From the NCBI GenBank assembly GCA_030407085.1, contig CM059586.1, forward strand, positions 13,658,001 through 13,722,000: a stretch of DNA of 64,000 bases. Direction: 5' to 3'. This document shows positions 11,471-23,258 of this stretch, one piece after another. Source of the stretch: Trichopria drosophilae. Its lineage: Eukaryota; Arthropoda; Insecta; Hymenoptera; Diapriidae. Numbering within the stretch: the first letter of the stretch is position 1; every line of letters starts with the position of its first letter. The notes under the pieces were generated by a model. That model ran no database searches. It worked only from the letters and a program-made list of their open reading frames with translations, and was not told the DNA's origin. Position numbers and translations under genes: made by a program.

Positions 11471-14135
11471 ATTCCAAGATATTTTTGTTTTAAAGAGATT
11501 TTCTCCAAAGTTTATATTTTTTGAGAAAACAAAAATATTAATCCTTTCTAGATTTCAAGAATAATAATTTATTTTCTCAAAAAATTGTAGGCTTTCGAAA
11601 AAATATCTCAAAATTGGTCAAAGAATTTCGAACTTTCTAAAAATAAAAAATTGTATTAAAACATTCCAAAAAAATTTTTGTTCTATGAAACAATTCTAAA
11701 ACTATTAAAAACTAAATTCTAATGGTTTTTCACAAAAACCATTTCTTAACCTTTAAAATGAATTTACTCACTTTCGACGAGAAAAAAATGATTTATTTAA
11801 AAGTATACCGAATTTAAGTAGTTACATTTAATTTTCTAATTAGGATCGCTTAAATATCTAATTAAAATGAAAAAAATACTCATTTTGTGAAGTTTACAAA
11901 TCAAGAGAATTATTTATTAGGAACTAAATTGTCAAGAAATTATGAACAAATATTCCAAAATTTCTTATTTGGCATATTGCTTTGGAAAAGATAAAAATTA
12001 CCAAAATTTAAAGATATCAGAAAATAATGATAGCTACTACTTAATATCCATAAAAGATATTTTTCAAAACAAATTATCGAAGGATATAGCTAAAACATTT
12101 ATAAAATCGTCGAAAATTTCGTTGGGAAAGTTCAGTCAATTTTTTTAATAATATTAGTTACAACTATCTTATATCATCCTCCCTCCCCTCCCTCAATTTT
12201 AGAAAAATTTAGTAATTTTCATGGAAAATATTTTTTATGATCAACCTTACATGCAAACATTTTTCATTCTACTTTCTAAATATAAATTAGTATAAATATC
12301 AACATTGTAATTTCATCTAATTTGTGGACCACTCTAGATATGCAATTTTTATGAACAGCTAATATTGGAGTCGTAATTCTTGATTCTAAAACTATAAAAT
12401 TGTACTTTAAATCTGAATTACTAATCAAGGAGTCAAAAGTCGATGATTATGTAAATTAATGACTTTTACACTAGTTAAGTTCTACTAATTTAAAATATAA
12501 TTATTCTATTTTTTTGTACCTATTACTAAACTAAATTGGTTAAATTTTATTAATGAATTAGTAGTTTTTAAATATTTTCATTCATGAAAATGATTATTAA
12601 TTCAAACACTGTTCAAACAAATTCCTTCATTAGTAGTTTTTGACTAATTTAAAGAGTAGATTTATAACAATCGGTTATTATACACCCACTGTAACATAGA
12701 AAATTGAACATTGAAATAAAATTGTTATATCTGAACGATTAGTCTCAACGAGTACTTCATTTATTTGGGGATTGTAGGAAATTTCTTAAATGTTATTAAC
12801 GTTTGGCTTAAAATATTATTATATTATTGGAAGGTACATCTTTTAGGCTGTATTATCATTAAAAGTTTAATACAAAAGTGACATTTTTGACTAACGGTGT
12901 TTTGTATTTTGTTAATTCAATAATAACTTTCTAATTAAGTTTAAAAAAACTCGATCAATAATTCTCAGTAAAAAACTACTACAGGAATAGAAGTGAGTAA
13001 TAATATTAAATACTCGTTCTATTCTAGTTCAATTACTAATTTTTCTAGTAATTTTTATTCCCTAAATTAAGTTAGTAAAAAATTATTAACGAAGGAGTTA
13101 AAAGTGGCGTTAATCTAAATTAATAATCGTCTTTACTATTTTGGGAAATAAAAAACTACTAATGCATTAGTCAAATGTAAACAAAACTTACTAGGGAATT
13201 ATATTATAATCTTTGGGTATTAAAATTATTTAACATTAGCTCTTTCAGCTACTAAAAGAAAAATGCAAACTAAAAGTTCATACTACTTATTGATCAGTTT
13301 CATTTAGTTACTTTATTAATTCAAATAAAAGATGACTGTATAATTGAAATTAACTTGTCAACAAAAATAATGTTTACGTTTCAATTTACAAACCCGAACT
13401 GGCCGTTATTTTGAATTTTATAGAAATAGTTTCACCCATCTTACAGAAATATACTCCTTGTCATTACAAGCAATAAAAAATCTTACTAATACAGTATACT
13501 CACATTGTACTTCCCCGAACTTAATGCAGAAATAAAAGGCTTCTGTTTCCAATTACGGTGACCCGAATAATAACTACTGACTTTTCGGTACTTAAAATGT
13601 CAAAACTTCGGTTTACCTGACCAAGCAAAAAACAGGTAATTCCGACCTGACCCATATGCAAGGATCCCTTAAAACTTGACTCGATAACTACAGTGCAACG
13701 TTAAAAGCTAAAAAAAAAAGTCGACGTTCGTACCCTTCATTTATGATTTTACTTCGACCCGAGTCGGTGAAAGTCGACGACTATTGTCACGGGAATTTCG
13801 AAAAAAGGGTTTCCAGCACGAAAGTCACCGTGGATTTTGTCGGGACGTTTTTTAAGAAACTTTCCTTTTTTCATTCTTTCTACTTTTCCGGAATGACGCG
13901 CAACCCCTGCAATAAAACTGACCTCTTCGGTATATTACTTTGTGGAGGAGAAAGCTAAAAAACGGAGTTTAGATTTGTGACTCTTAAAAGGTTACTGTTA
14001 AAAAAAAAAGACTTCTAAGCCATTCGGAAATGAGTAATAGAACCTAAACGGGTTTTCGAACTTTTCTTTTTGACACCAAAAATGAAAAAGATATTCTTAG
14101 ATATTAGTAATATCACTTGAGCTCATTTCCTATAA

Positions 14136-14570
<435 letters not shown>

Positions 14571-14931
14571 GACGACCTGCTGTTAAGTCGCCTCTACATC
14601 TCTTAGAACTTGAGAGACGGCGATGCGTTAATTAAACAAAACGTAATAGATATAAACACACATGACTACGTACTTACATGCCGGCCGCTAAAAAAAAAGT
14701 ATATGAAGTAATAAAAAACGGCCCGGTTTCGATGGGCCTCGCCCACAGACTGATCCCTAGGATGTATTTTATAAAAACGGAAGCGTCGAACGTGCCATCC
14801 CCTTCGGAGAACCGAAGCTTGCAACGAAAGGAACGGACGATCTGGCCATCGATTAAAAAGAATCTGGCCAAGATCGTGCAGTTATGGTAGAGACAAGACT
14901 GCATTCTGACCGGTTACGATTCAACTCCGCC

Positions 14932-14938
14932 GTATACG
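14932..14938 (+). promoter_or_regulatory. miR-iab-4-5p seed match in abd-A 3' UTR
   Basis: GTATACG is complementary to bases 2-8 of miR-iab-4-5p (ACGUAUACUG..., Drosophila sequence from memory). It lies about 360 bases after the stop codon. The same heptamer occurs four times elsewhere in the 64 kb, so a single site is weak evidence. Confidence 0.4.
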
Positions 14939-15606
14939 AAACGACGTGAATTCAAAGGACGCTGATCGTTTCGTAGTGCTTCGGGCTCTGTTGTAGCAAT
15001 GTGATCCGAGTGGCAGTATAAGCAAAGACAGCCTGGTAAAACCACATTAGGTTACAAAAAAAAGAAACAAAGGAAACCATATTTCTAAGTCGTGTACAGG
15101 TGACGGTGACCGGAAACGCGACATACCAGCCAACCGCGAATACGAGCGGTGGAGTACGTAGAGGTATCCCGAAGTCGAAGTTAAATATTTTGTCGGCGGT
15201 TCACTGATTCGTTTTGTTCCTTCCGAATCGGCCATGTTGATTTTGTGTAATGTTGCGAGAGTCTTTATTGTGTTCAAGTTACGTAAATAGCGTTACAACG
15301 TTTTATTTGTGGACGACAAGAGTCGCCGCGCGCTTTACTTTTGTTCTTTATCTCTCAACCCTCGCAGAGAAAAAATCGAGAAACGTTTTATTATCTACGT
15401 ATTGTTCTTTCATTTTTCACTTCTCTTCCAAGCCTTTTTTTCGTACTTAGCGTGGTAATTGCGGCAGCGCATTAACAGAATTCTTCTTTCCCACCCAAGC
15501 CATAGGATTGATGCCTATTGGATGGGTGCGATCGATTATCGTACAGGAATGGTGAATCGAACGGCGAAACTATTACCGGACGAGTATCTCACTCATAGTA
15601 CATTAA

Positions 15607-15614
15607 ATACGTAA
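15607..15614 (+). promoter_or_regulatory. miR-iab-8-5p 8-mer seed match in abd-A 3' UTR
   Basis: ATACGTAA is fully complementary to bases 1-8 of miR-iab-8-5p (UUACGUAU...). It lies about 1.04 kb after the stop. Just downstream, at 15627-15643, is a stretch complementary to the central and 3' part of the same microRNA (see separate entry). In Drosophila, iab-8 represses abd-A and Ubx, so this is a plausible conserved control site. Confidence 0.5.
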
Positions 15615-15626
15615 TTTGGTGTCAGG

Positions 15627-15643
15627 GTAGACCTTCAGTAGAT
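15627..15643 (+). promoter_or_regulatory. Extended complementarity to miR-iab-8-5p
   Basis: GGTAGACCTTCAGTAGA matches 15 of 17 bases of the stretch of miR-iab-4-3p starting GGTATACC, which is the complement of miR-iab-8-5p bases 6-22. Pairing to bases 8-17 would be uninterrupted, but the seed part is poorly paired. No partner arm forms a hairpin with it nearby, so it is not a precursor. Confidence 0.35.
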
Positions 15644-16816
15644 CTAGAACCTGTTGTTGGTATTACTTAATTAGTACGCTCTCGAAAAGAAGTTGAAATC
15701 ACGAATAACCCCGTAGGGAGCAGCGAAGATTTTATTCGCGAATGACAATTTATAAGAGTTTAAACGACTAAGATTCCTGGCCATTTCTTCCGTTTCGCGA
15801 ATCCTTAATCAAAATCCTGATCTGTCCACGACGATGAAAATCTCTTCAATATAAATATATCGTCAATTTTGGAATTACTCGAATGATAAACCTCCATAGC
15901 AATACGTCAAGATGAAAGCCACTTCCATCCTCGTGAACAGATTCGCGTCTTGATGGTTCAAAGTTCATATGCACTCGGAAATCCACCGCGCGGATGATTT
16001 TAGAGAATAGAATCGTTACGGAAACTAGTGTGGAAAAATGTGCGTAAACAAAGTGAAGTTTAAACGGAGAACAAACAAAAAAAGGAAAGCGCAGCACGAC
16101 GAAAGGCAGCTCCGCCATAAACGTCCGGTGAAACGCGTACATATAATAAAAAGTAAAGTATTTAAAGAAAATCGGTTAAGTGCATAAGTAGTCCTACTGC
16201 TAATTACCTAATGAAATATTATAAATAATCATCCGTACGTAATTAAGCCGCCGCTTAAACGCGCGCGAGTCCACGCGAGATATACTCACATGTAATCCAC
16301 CTAGCAAAGTACCTATTACCGTGTAACCGTAATAATATTTAGCTGATGTAAGGAAACGAATGATGCGCGAAACGAAACGAGCAAAATTTCAGAAAAAAGA
16401 AGCTTCCATCGGTGTGGATTCTCCCTAAAATTGAGCACCGATGAAAAACAGTTTGCCTTTAACTCGAATTCCATGGAATACGAAAAAAAATACAACGTAA
16501 TGGAGTCTCACGAGCTTTCCACGACTGGAGTAAAGATTACATCAGGAAATGTATTTATTTTGTTACAAAGTGCCATTGTTACGCCAGCCGTGGTAAGTTT
16601 CGTGAAAGTGCTTTCAGATTGTATTCCTCGAAATCGAAGTAAAAGCAACGTTAAGCCGTTCTCCGTGCTTACTTAGCGTAGACACCTAAACTATGGTTAC
16701 GTAGTAAATTATTGGTTTCACGTATTTCTTTTTCTTATAATTGGAGAATATTGAAATCTCTGGTGAGAAAAAAAACGTCAAAAAGTGTGATCACGCTCGT
16801 ACCCAACTTAGCACAA

Positions 16817-16823
16817 GTATACG
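16817..16823 (+). promoter_or_regulatory. miR-iab-4-5p seed match
   Basis: GTATACG is complementary to bases 2-8 of miR-iab-4-5p. It is the second such site in the putative abd-A 3' UTR, 200 bases before the AATAAA at 17019. Confidence 0.4.
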
Positions 16824-16952
16824 GCATTTAAGGAGAAAACAAAAGAAAGGTAGAACAAAGAAGATCATGGCGGAGAAAGTCCCTGTGAAAGATGAAAGAG
16901 TGTGTATCTATTTGTAGAAAGCTTTATATACATATATATTATATAAGGGGAA

Positions 16953-17091
16953 GAAAAGGATCAAGATCTCCACGTAACTTTTGCAAAAATTCATATTTAT
17001 TACTGGTATTTGGTACAGAATAAAAAAAAATTACACGATTAACAGATATATCATTGGATCGTTAGTTACTAGGAGATCTTGATCTTTTTTC
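16953..17091 (+). other. Stem-loop with ~27-nt arms spanning a poly(A) signal
   Basis: GAAAAGGATCAAGATCTCCA (left arm, 16953-16979) pairs with the arm at about 17064-17091 (AGTTAC...GGAGATCTTGATC...TTTTTCAC) with three or four mismatches. The loop of about 85 bases contains the AATAAA at 17019-17024. It could be an RNA structure at the end of the abd-A transcript or the remains of a small inverted-repeat transposon. Confidence 0.5.
17019..17024 (+). terminator. Candidate abd-A polyadenylation signal
   Basis: AATAAA, followed by an A run, about 2.45 kb after the abd-A stop codon and inside the loop of an inverted repeat. Another hexamer lies at 16145-16150. Which is used cannot be told from sequence. 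Confidence 0.35.
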
Positions 17092-17099
17092 ACTCCCGT

Positions 17100-20000
17100 C
17101 ATATGTATTAACACGATCTATTATATTGCTAGTTACGTTTGATGTTATGTCGTTAATTAGTGAGGCGTATAGTGATAGTAGTGCAGTGTGGCGGCGCCAA
17201 AACGTCCTACAACTAGATACGTAAACGACGATGAAAAAAAAAATGCGATAATTAATAATTTGTACAGAAGATGGTATTTTGCCCGACGACAGTTTTTATG
17301 GACTTTTAATCGTTATTCTCGTATAAGTCAGACCCAGGTGGAACTGGACGGGGATGCGTACGATGGTGTTACTTTTTCATTTTTCGACCTTCGGCGGTAG
17401 GCAGCGTTCATAATAATCAAGTAAGTGTTTGTGATTTTTTTCGTAAAAAGTTACTTGTTCGGTTACGTTAAACGGTTGAACACGAAAAAGACCGATTGTT
17501 ATGTTTCTATTGCATTGATAGTTCAGTACACGTTCACGCTTTCGATCTAAATTTGTTATTACGACATTTTATTTCCTAAGGATAATTAATGTTAGCGTGT
17601 TGTTTCGAATTTAACTTTAGGCGCGGAAGTACATCGTACTTCGGCGCGCATGGCCGGAATTATTGCAACAAAATTATTAGGACTCTTGTAGAAATTTATT
17701 GTAATTAGGTACCAAAGTTAAAATTATTGCCGCGTAGGGTTGTACAGTTTGACTTTTTATTCCTAACAAAATTGGTAGATGGTTTTCAATGTTTTCCTTG
17801 TCGTTCACGATTTCACGACGTGATAAGTTGTTTGTGAACAATTGTTTTATGTAAAAAAAAGAATGTAGCGACGAGAAGCGAAGCAATGAAATAAAATGCA
17901 CGGGCGCCGTCCACTTTGAAGCTTCCTCTCGGCCTGACCTTGTGCGACGTTTCGTGCACACATTTATTACATTGTAATTATTGCATAGAGACGCGTAATC
18001 ATATCTTGATAGCAATCGTATCTTCTTCCCGATATTCCAGCTCTTGATCCCCTGTCCACGTCATCTTTCGTCCTCCTATCTACTAAATGATCGAACCAGT
18101 GGCTAATTGCCTGAACTTCTCAATATACGAATTATAAAATTAGAATCGATTGCCAGAGAGCAAAACGGACTATAACGACCTCTATCCTAGTCCCTAAAAC
18201 TATTATATAGAATCGGACTATTCCAAGATGAGGTTGCTCCCATTATTTCTATTTATCACGAGAAATTGGAAAATTGCTCATCGAGGTTCAGTATATTAAA
18301 ACCGGTCTTGGCAGGACGATCCGTTCGATGATGTGTTTTGCCATTTAGCTGCCAACAATGCGCACGTAATGAATGTTCAAGGCAGAACAAATAAAGTGCG
18401 AAACTTTAGAGTTAATGCTCGTACCAGATACACGCCTATTGGAAGAAAGGAAGCTACAGAAGCCGTCTCACGGACAGCGCAGCGGATCAAGTTGAAAATT
18501 GTTTGTTATATTTTCTTTACATATAGATGTCATTGTTTATTTATGAACTGTTTATTTTTCTGTGTATTTTGTCCTACCATTGTTTTTTGTTAATGTGACT
18601 TGTGAGGTACTAAGAGAATATTGAATTTTTCCCCTTTATAAATAGATTTTCACCAGCGTTAGGATATGTATATGCGCGACGTCATTCGTGTGCTGCGAGG
18701 AACATCGCGGATTTTTTTTTGAGTTCGTATTGTTGTTTTTTTTTTTTAATTAGGTATGGCTTGAAACGAATGGCGAATTTCCAGTGCACGAAGTGGACTA
18801 TTTCCGTTCCAAAAAAAAGGCAGCTAAAACGTGTCATTTTCGGTACTTTAAATGTTATTCCTACGCTTTCGCCAACGGCAGTTAATCGCTTCGTTTCAAT
18901 TTGTTAGCCGTCGTGCGGCTAGCACATTTCATCGTTTTCTTCAAAGGCGTGAGTGAACTAGGTTTAAAGGCGGTAAAAGCGGCTCGAAACGTTTCGAGCG
19001 TCGCGCGGTGCATTTGATGAAAACAAACCCACAAGTTTGTAAAACTAAAGCCGCATAAGACCACCCTACGCTCGATACGTATTCGGCACTAGTTAAATGT
19101 TGCGTACGTCAGTCGGCAATTGTTCTCGAAGCACCCCATAAAATTAAACTAAAGTCCAGTCGATGGTAAATTGTGAACACTTTGAACACCCATGGACATT
19201 TTTAATATAACCTTTGACTTACGTTCACCCGAGTATTTCCTCAGTAAATAAAAATGGATGAGATTGTTTGGATGATCAAGCAGAATTTAATGTCCATGGA
19301 GGATGAAATGTTCGCAACCCGATTGACTTGGAAAAACGAAATACGTAGCGACATGTGCATTTTGGCACGATCTTTCATCCAATTAAATTCATTGTGCTGT
19401 ACCTAGCCACATAACTACTCTAAGTACGGATGAATCGTGGATTTTTAACTCATAATTCTCGATGTAAATATTAACATTACTTAATTTTAAAAAAATTTGC
19501 CCTACTGCAAATGCAGTTCGAGCGTACTGCGCAACGACGCCGCATGCGAGTGAGAAAGAATGAGTGATGCGGAAGGATGAGAAATATCGAAGAATGTGTT
19601 AGAAGTAGGCACACGATCACACAATCACACACGCAAACACACGCATACACAGATTCATACCTTATTAATGTATAACAGTATAGGAAATAATAAGAGAGCA
19701 TACCGACTACTGAAATTAGTATTACTATACGACGACAAGGTGACGAGATGTACACGAAGTGGCGACGAAGAGTAATCCAGTGACAATGAATGTAAATGTA
19801 TCCATTTTCGAAACTTGATGTAGAATTATACTCATAAGCTATATCTATATGGTACACAAACGAAATAAAAGCGTACAAAAAATTACTGCCATTGTTCTTC
19901 ATTCAACACCAACCATAACCTCTGTACGATCACTGTTAGAAATGTTCGGAAAATCACAGAAAATAAATTATGCAACAATATAAAAAAATGACTTAACAAA

Positions 20001-20340
20001 TCAAAGTATGGTTAGTTAAGATTGTTTCCGCTAGGCGCAGTCACGACGGTGGTAACTCTACTGGAGGCGTCCGTGAACTATTTTTCATCTATTGGAAATG
20101 TATGTGCCAGTCTTGGTTTGCTTATTTATTTAATTAATTAATAATAATTCAGCCAACAATATTTAGGTACATACAAACACGTTTTTATTCATCTTTCATT
20201 TTTCTGTTACGAATTTTTAGACGATAAAAAAGGCGGGAAAAATATTTTACACCCAAAAAAGTCTTGAACGCAAATGTTAATTAAGTTTTAGTGACACATT
20301 GATATAATAATTTATGACCAATGTACTACTTTGTAGAATG
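17100..20340. other. abd-A downstream flank, moderate GC, no gene recognised
   Basis: This is a GC-richer shoulder that continues from the putative 3' UTR, including CpG-rich patches near 17.2-17.6 and 18.9-19.1 kb. Open frames (for example 17188-17400, which begins with GTG and has no internal ATG; 18333-18593; and 19477-19902 on the minus strand, which crosses a CA-rich run) match no family. Further iab-8-5p seed complements occur at 17217-17224 (ATACGTAA, 8-mer), 19075-19081 and 19341-19347 (ATACGTA). These would matter if the transcript extends this far. Confidence 0.4.
19610..19665 (+). repeat. CA-rich impure microsatellite
   Basis: The run is CACACGATCACACAATCACA followed by further CACACGCAAACACACGCA units: simple-sequence DNA with no coding value. 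Confidence 0.6.
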
Positions 20341-20700
20341 GTACTAAAACGATCGTATGACAAGAAAAAAAGTTTCGGGTCGAAAAGCAATGATGCAAAG
20401 GACGCGTTTTTTGCTCCCTATTACTTCGGAGAATACTTTCGGCACTTTTACGCTTGCTGAGGCAAAGTATCGGAATAAAAACATTTCGCGGTCGCGCTTG
20501 TCGCTTTCGATATTTTCGAACAACCCTATCGGGTTATAAGCCTCGTAAGCCCCAATCGGGTTACTCATAAGTTCCGCATGGTAGTCGCCACTTTCATCGG
20601 GAGGAAATACATTGTATTTTTTTCTCAGGAGCAACTTGAAACCTCGGCGAAATGGACTACAACAGCATTTGAAAGGTTTGCTTGCATACATTTTAATCTT
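20340..20700. other. CpG-richer block, two-stranded open frames
   Basis: This GC-raised stretch is open on both strands (115 codons minus, 60 plus) with no recognised family. It contains an imperfect repeat CCCTATCGGGTTAT / CCCAATCGGGTTAC. It ends shortly before a piggyBac-type MITE. It is candidate regulatory DNA only. Confidence 0.25.
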
Positions 20701-20868
20701 CTTAAGTGAACCAAAATTCTGGAGTACATATCTTTTTGTTTGCGAGGATTTTTACTTATTACTAGATTGCAGAGATATTCTAGGTTAAATTGTTATGCTC
20801 TTATTTTCAATTCTGGCATTAGATATTGTTTGGTTAAATAATTGTCTGAAATATATGTCAGCTTTTAA

Positions 20869-22314
20869 CCCATTAACGCCCAATGGTCACTTCTTCTTGC
20901 GTCAATTTCAGTCCAGTATTTCATATCAAAATCGTAACATAAATTGAGAGTTACACTATTTTCGAGGTCGCTCTTCAAAATTCCGAGGTCAAAATTGAGT
21001 TTCATTCATTGGGAAATATTTATTCTTACACATTTTTTTCGAGCCCTTAGAATATTGGGATTCTATTGAAACTTTGAACAAAGGTAAACAAAATACTTCA
21101 ATTTTAAGGAAAAATTTTACTTTTATACCCTACATCATTCTAATGACCTCAAAATGGCTGCAACAATGAAAATTTCTTTAAAATTTTCTGGACGCCCTAA
21201 CTCAAAACTACGAGCTTTATTTACAAAATGATAAGAATGAAAAGTTCTTAGAATTTACCGTGAAATATCACGGATTTTTTTAATGACATTTGGGGATTTT
21301 TTTTTTACAAATTGTAATTTGTTAACGTAAAATTATGAAAAAAATTTACTGCATTCTCTAAGGAATTCGAAGAATTTTTTGTTTTTTGCAATTTTTTCCA
21401 AATGTTGACAGTTTTTGAGAAAAAAAATCCTAAGCTATAATATTTAAAATTCATTATCTCAAAACCTATCAACTTTTGGAAAAAATACAAAGGAGAACAA
21501 ACTCTTAGAATTCATGAGAGAATACACCAAGTTTTTCAGAATTTTTCGAAAATAAATTACTATTTTAAAAAAATTTAAAAAAAAAATCATTACAAACATG
21601 TGAAAAAAATTCCGTGATATTTCTAGATGAATTCTGAGAACTTTTCATTCTTACAATTGTATTAAAAATGATCGTTGTTTTTGAGTTAGAACGTCCAGAA
21701 AATGTCGAAGAAATTTTCATTGTTGCGGCCATTTTGAGGTCGTTAGAATGATGTAGGGTAAAATTTTTCCTTAAAATTGAAGTATTTTGTTCACCTTTAT
21801 TCAGAGTTTCAATAGAATCCCAATATTCTAAGGGCTCGAAAAAAATTGGTAAGAATTGTCAGGGTTTCTTAAGAATCAAATGAAATTACAGTTAAATATT
21901 TGTAATGATACTATATTTATTATAAACACATTGTACTTCAATTTAGCGCCGTGTTAACATCTTGGATGCGCGAGCAAGACTGCTCGTTACCGATATTACA
22001 AACGTGTTGTGTTATATTGAATTCTAGTAAATACAAAGAAGTTAGAGATACCTACATTTGTTCGATTATACAACGTAGACAATAAATAAATATTGTAACA
22101 AGAATAAATATTTTCGAATTTTCTGGAAATTTTTGTCAAATTCGGCGCCATATTGGAATTCCTAATGGCCGAAACTCAATTTTGACCTCGAAATCTTGAA
22201 GAGCGACCTCGAAAACAGTAGGATATGTATCTTAATTTTTGTTAACGTCCATTTTGATACAAAATACTCGATTGAAGTAGAAGGAAGAAAAAGTGCCCTT
22301 TGGGCGTTAATGGG
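20869..22314. mobile_element. piggyBac-type MITE, copy 2, interrupted by a solo LTR
   Basis: TTAA (20865-20868) plus CCCATTAACGCC (20869-20880) is mirrored by GGCGTTAATGGG (22303-22314) plus TTAA (22315-22318). The element is a long palindrome. The left arm (roughly 20940-21240, with GAGGTCGCTCTTCAAAATTC, ATTCTAATGACCTCAAAATG and TTCTGGACGCCCTAACTCAAA) is mirrored in the right arm (roughly 21680-22240). The right arm is split at 21857-22100 by an LTR-like insertion; without it the element would be about 1.2 kb. There is no transposase frame. Confidence 0.85.
21857..22100. mobile_element. Solo LTR (244 bp) with 5-bp target duplication
   Basis: The segment begins TGTCAGGG and ends TATTGTAACA (TG...CA termini). 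It is flanked by AGAAT at 21852-21856 and AGAAT at 22101-22105, a 5-bp target-site duplication. Removing segment and one AGAAT restores the sequence expected from the mirrored left arm of the host MITE (GGTAAGAATAAATATTT against AAATATTTATTCTTAC), which confirms the insertion boundaries. Near its end it carries AATAAATAAATATTG, like a polyadenylation signal. The internal region is absent, as expected after LTR-LTR recombination. Start, end and duplication length fit Gypsy or BEL/Pao retrotransposons; the family is not determined. Confidence 0.85.
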
Positions 22315-22327
22315 TTAATTTAAATAC

Positions 22328-22342
22328 AGCGCCATCTAGCCT
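22328..22342 (-). promoter_or_regulatory. CTCF-like site, minus orientation
   Basis: CAGCGCCATCTAGCC, which reads GGCTAGATGGCGCTG on the minus strand. This fits the insect CTCF core (AG-A/G-TGGCGC) well. It lies 10 bases outside the MITE that ends at 22314. Confidence 0.45.
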
Positions 22343-23017
22343 CGTAGGAATCACTACATTCAAACATCGGAAGGGCAGATAGCTGCATGGAACTTTATAA
22401 CTGAAACAAATAACAAATATCATTCACTAAAGGATGTTTTTTTATCAATGTCGGCTTTATAATAACAATCACTAAACAATTAAAATTTGGCAGGCTAATG
22501 ACCTATAAAACACGGAGAGAAATGTTTGTTTACAGTTAATGTAATAGCTTCATAGTAAAGCTAACAGAATTTAGATTTTGATGTTAAGGTAAGGTACTTC
22601 ATCCTGAAGTTACCGTTATCTGAGATTCGGTTAAATTTGTTAAGTTAATTGTTAATATAAGAATTTTAAATATTAATATTGGGATCATTTCGTGCCATAT
22701 TTACCCGCTTACACTTTCGCCGAAACAGAGATAAACAAACATACACACGTGCAGTAATTCGATATTCTGTGAATTTTTCAACGCGTTGTTGCCATGCGCA
22801 ATTCAAACGACAGAATTTAATGCAAGCTTTATTAACAGTTATTGAACATTGATTTAATGTTAAAATATACGAGTTAATATACAATAACATTGCTGACCTG
22901 CAGGAAAGTGCTAGTATTTTCATCTCAAGGTTGTCGTTTTTGACTTTATAGTTACTGTTATAACTTTACAGTTAATGTAAGAGCCTTGAGATTAGCTTAC
23001 ATTAACTATTCCCCAAA

Positions 23018-23258
23018 AAAAATGTTTTATATAGTTTTTATAAAATCTTTATACAACTTTTATAAAGAAATGATTCTATAAAAATTTTATAAAGTTTTTA
23101 TAAAGTTTTTATATAGACATATACATTTTATATAATTTGTTATTACAATATTGTATAAAATTTGTATGGCCATATAAAAACTTTATAAAAACTTTATAAA
23201 AACTTTATAGAATCATTTCTTTATGAAAATTGTATAATGATTTTATAAAAACATTTTT
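23018..23258. repeat. Long near-perfect hairpin, ~90-100 nt arms
   Basis: The left arm (about 23018-23118) and right arm (about 23168-23258) are reverse complements with few differences, both built around ACTTTATAAAAACTTTATAA and AGAAATGATTCTATA. The loop is about 50 bases. It is probably a palindromic MITE or fold-back unit; its transcript would form double-stranded RNA. Short direct repeats inside (TTTATAAAG) suggest growth by slippage. Confidence 0.75.

Larger units (their letters stand above)
14571..17100 (+). other. abd-A: Probable abd-A 3' UTR
   Basis: The sequence directly after the stop codon stays GC- and CpG-richer than the intron and contains no recognisable exon. AATAAA hexamers occur at 16145-16150 and 17019-17024; the second would give a UTR of about 2.5 kb, comparable to long Hox UTRs. 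Later hexamers (for example near 18388, 19247, 19865 and 19961) could serve a longer isoform. The UTR contains seed matches for the Hox-cluster microRNAs iab-4-5p and iab-8-5p and a 27-nt-arm hairpin near the second hexamer. A 70-codon ATG frame at 14678-14890 lies inside it. It matches no family and overlaps an open frame on the other strand, so it is not called as a gene. The true 3' end needs transcript data. Confidence 0.6.

Noticed and set aside
14678..14890. 70-codon ATG frame in the abd-A 3' UTR
   Set aside because: No family match, overlaps a minus-strand frame, and lies in the UTR of a well-defined gene; it could be checked by ribosome profiling.
15627..15643. Possible iab-4/iab-8 precursor at the iab-like 17-mer
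   Set aside because: The surrounding 100 bases contain no complementary arm, so it cannot be a precursor; kept only as possible target complementarity.
17188..17400. 70-codon frame rich in Arg and Tyr
   Set aside because: It begins with GTG, contains no ATG, and resembles no known protein.
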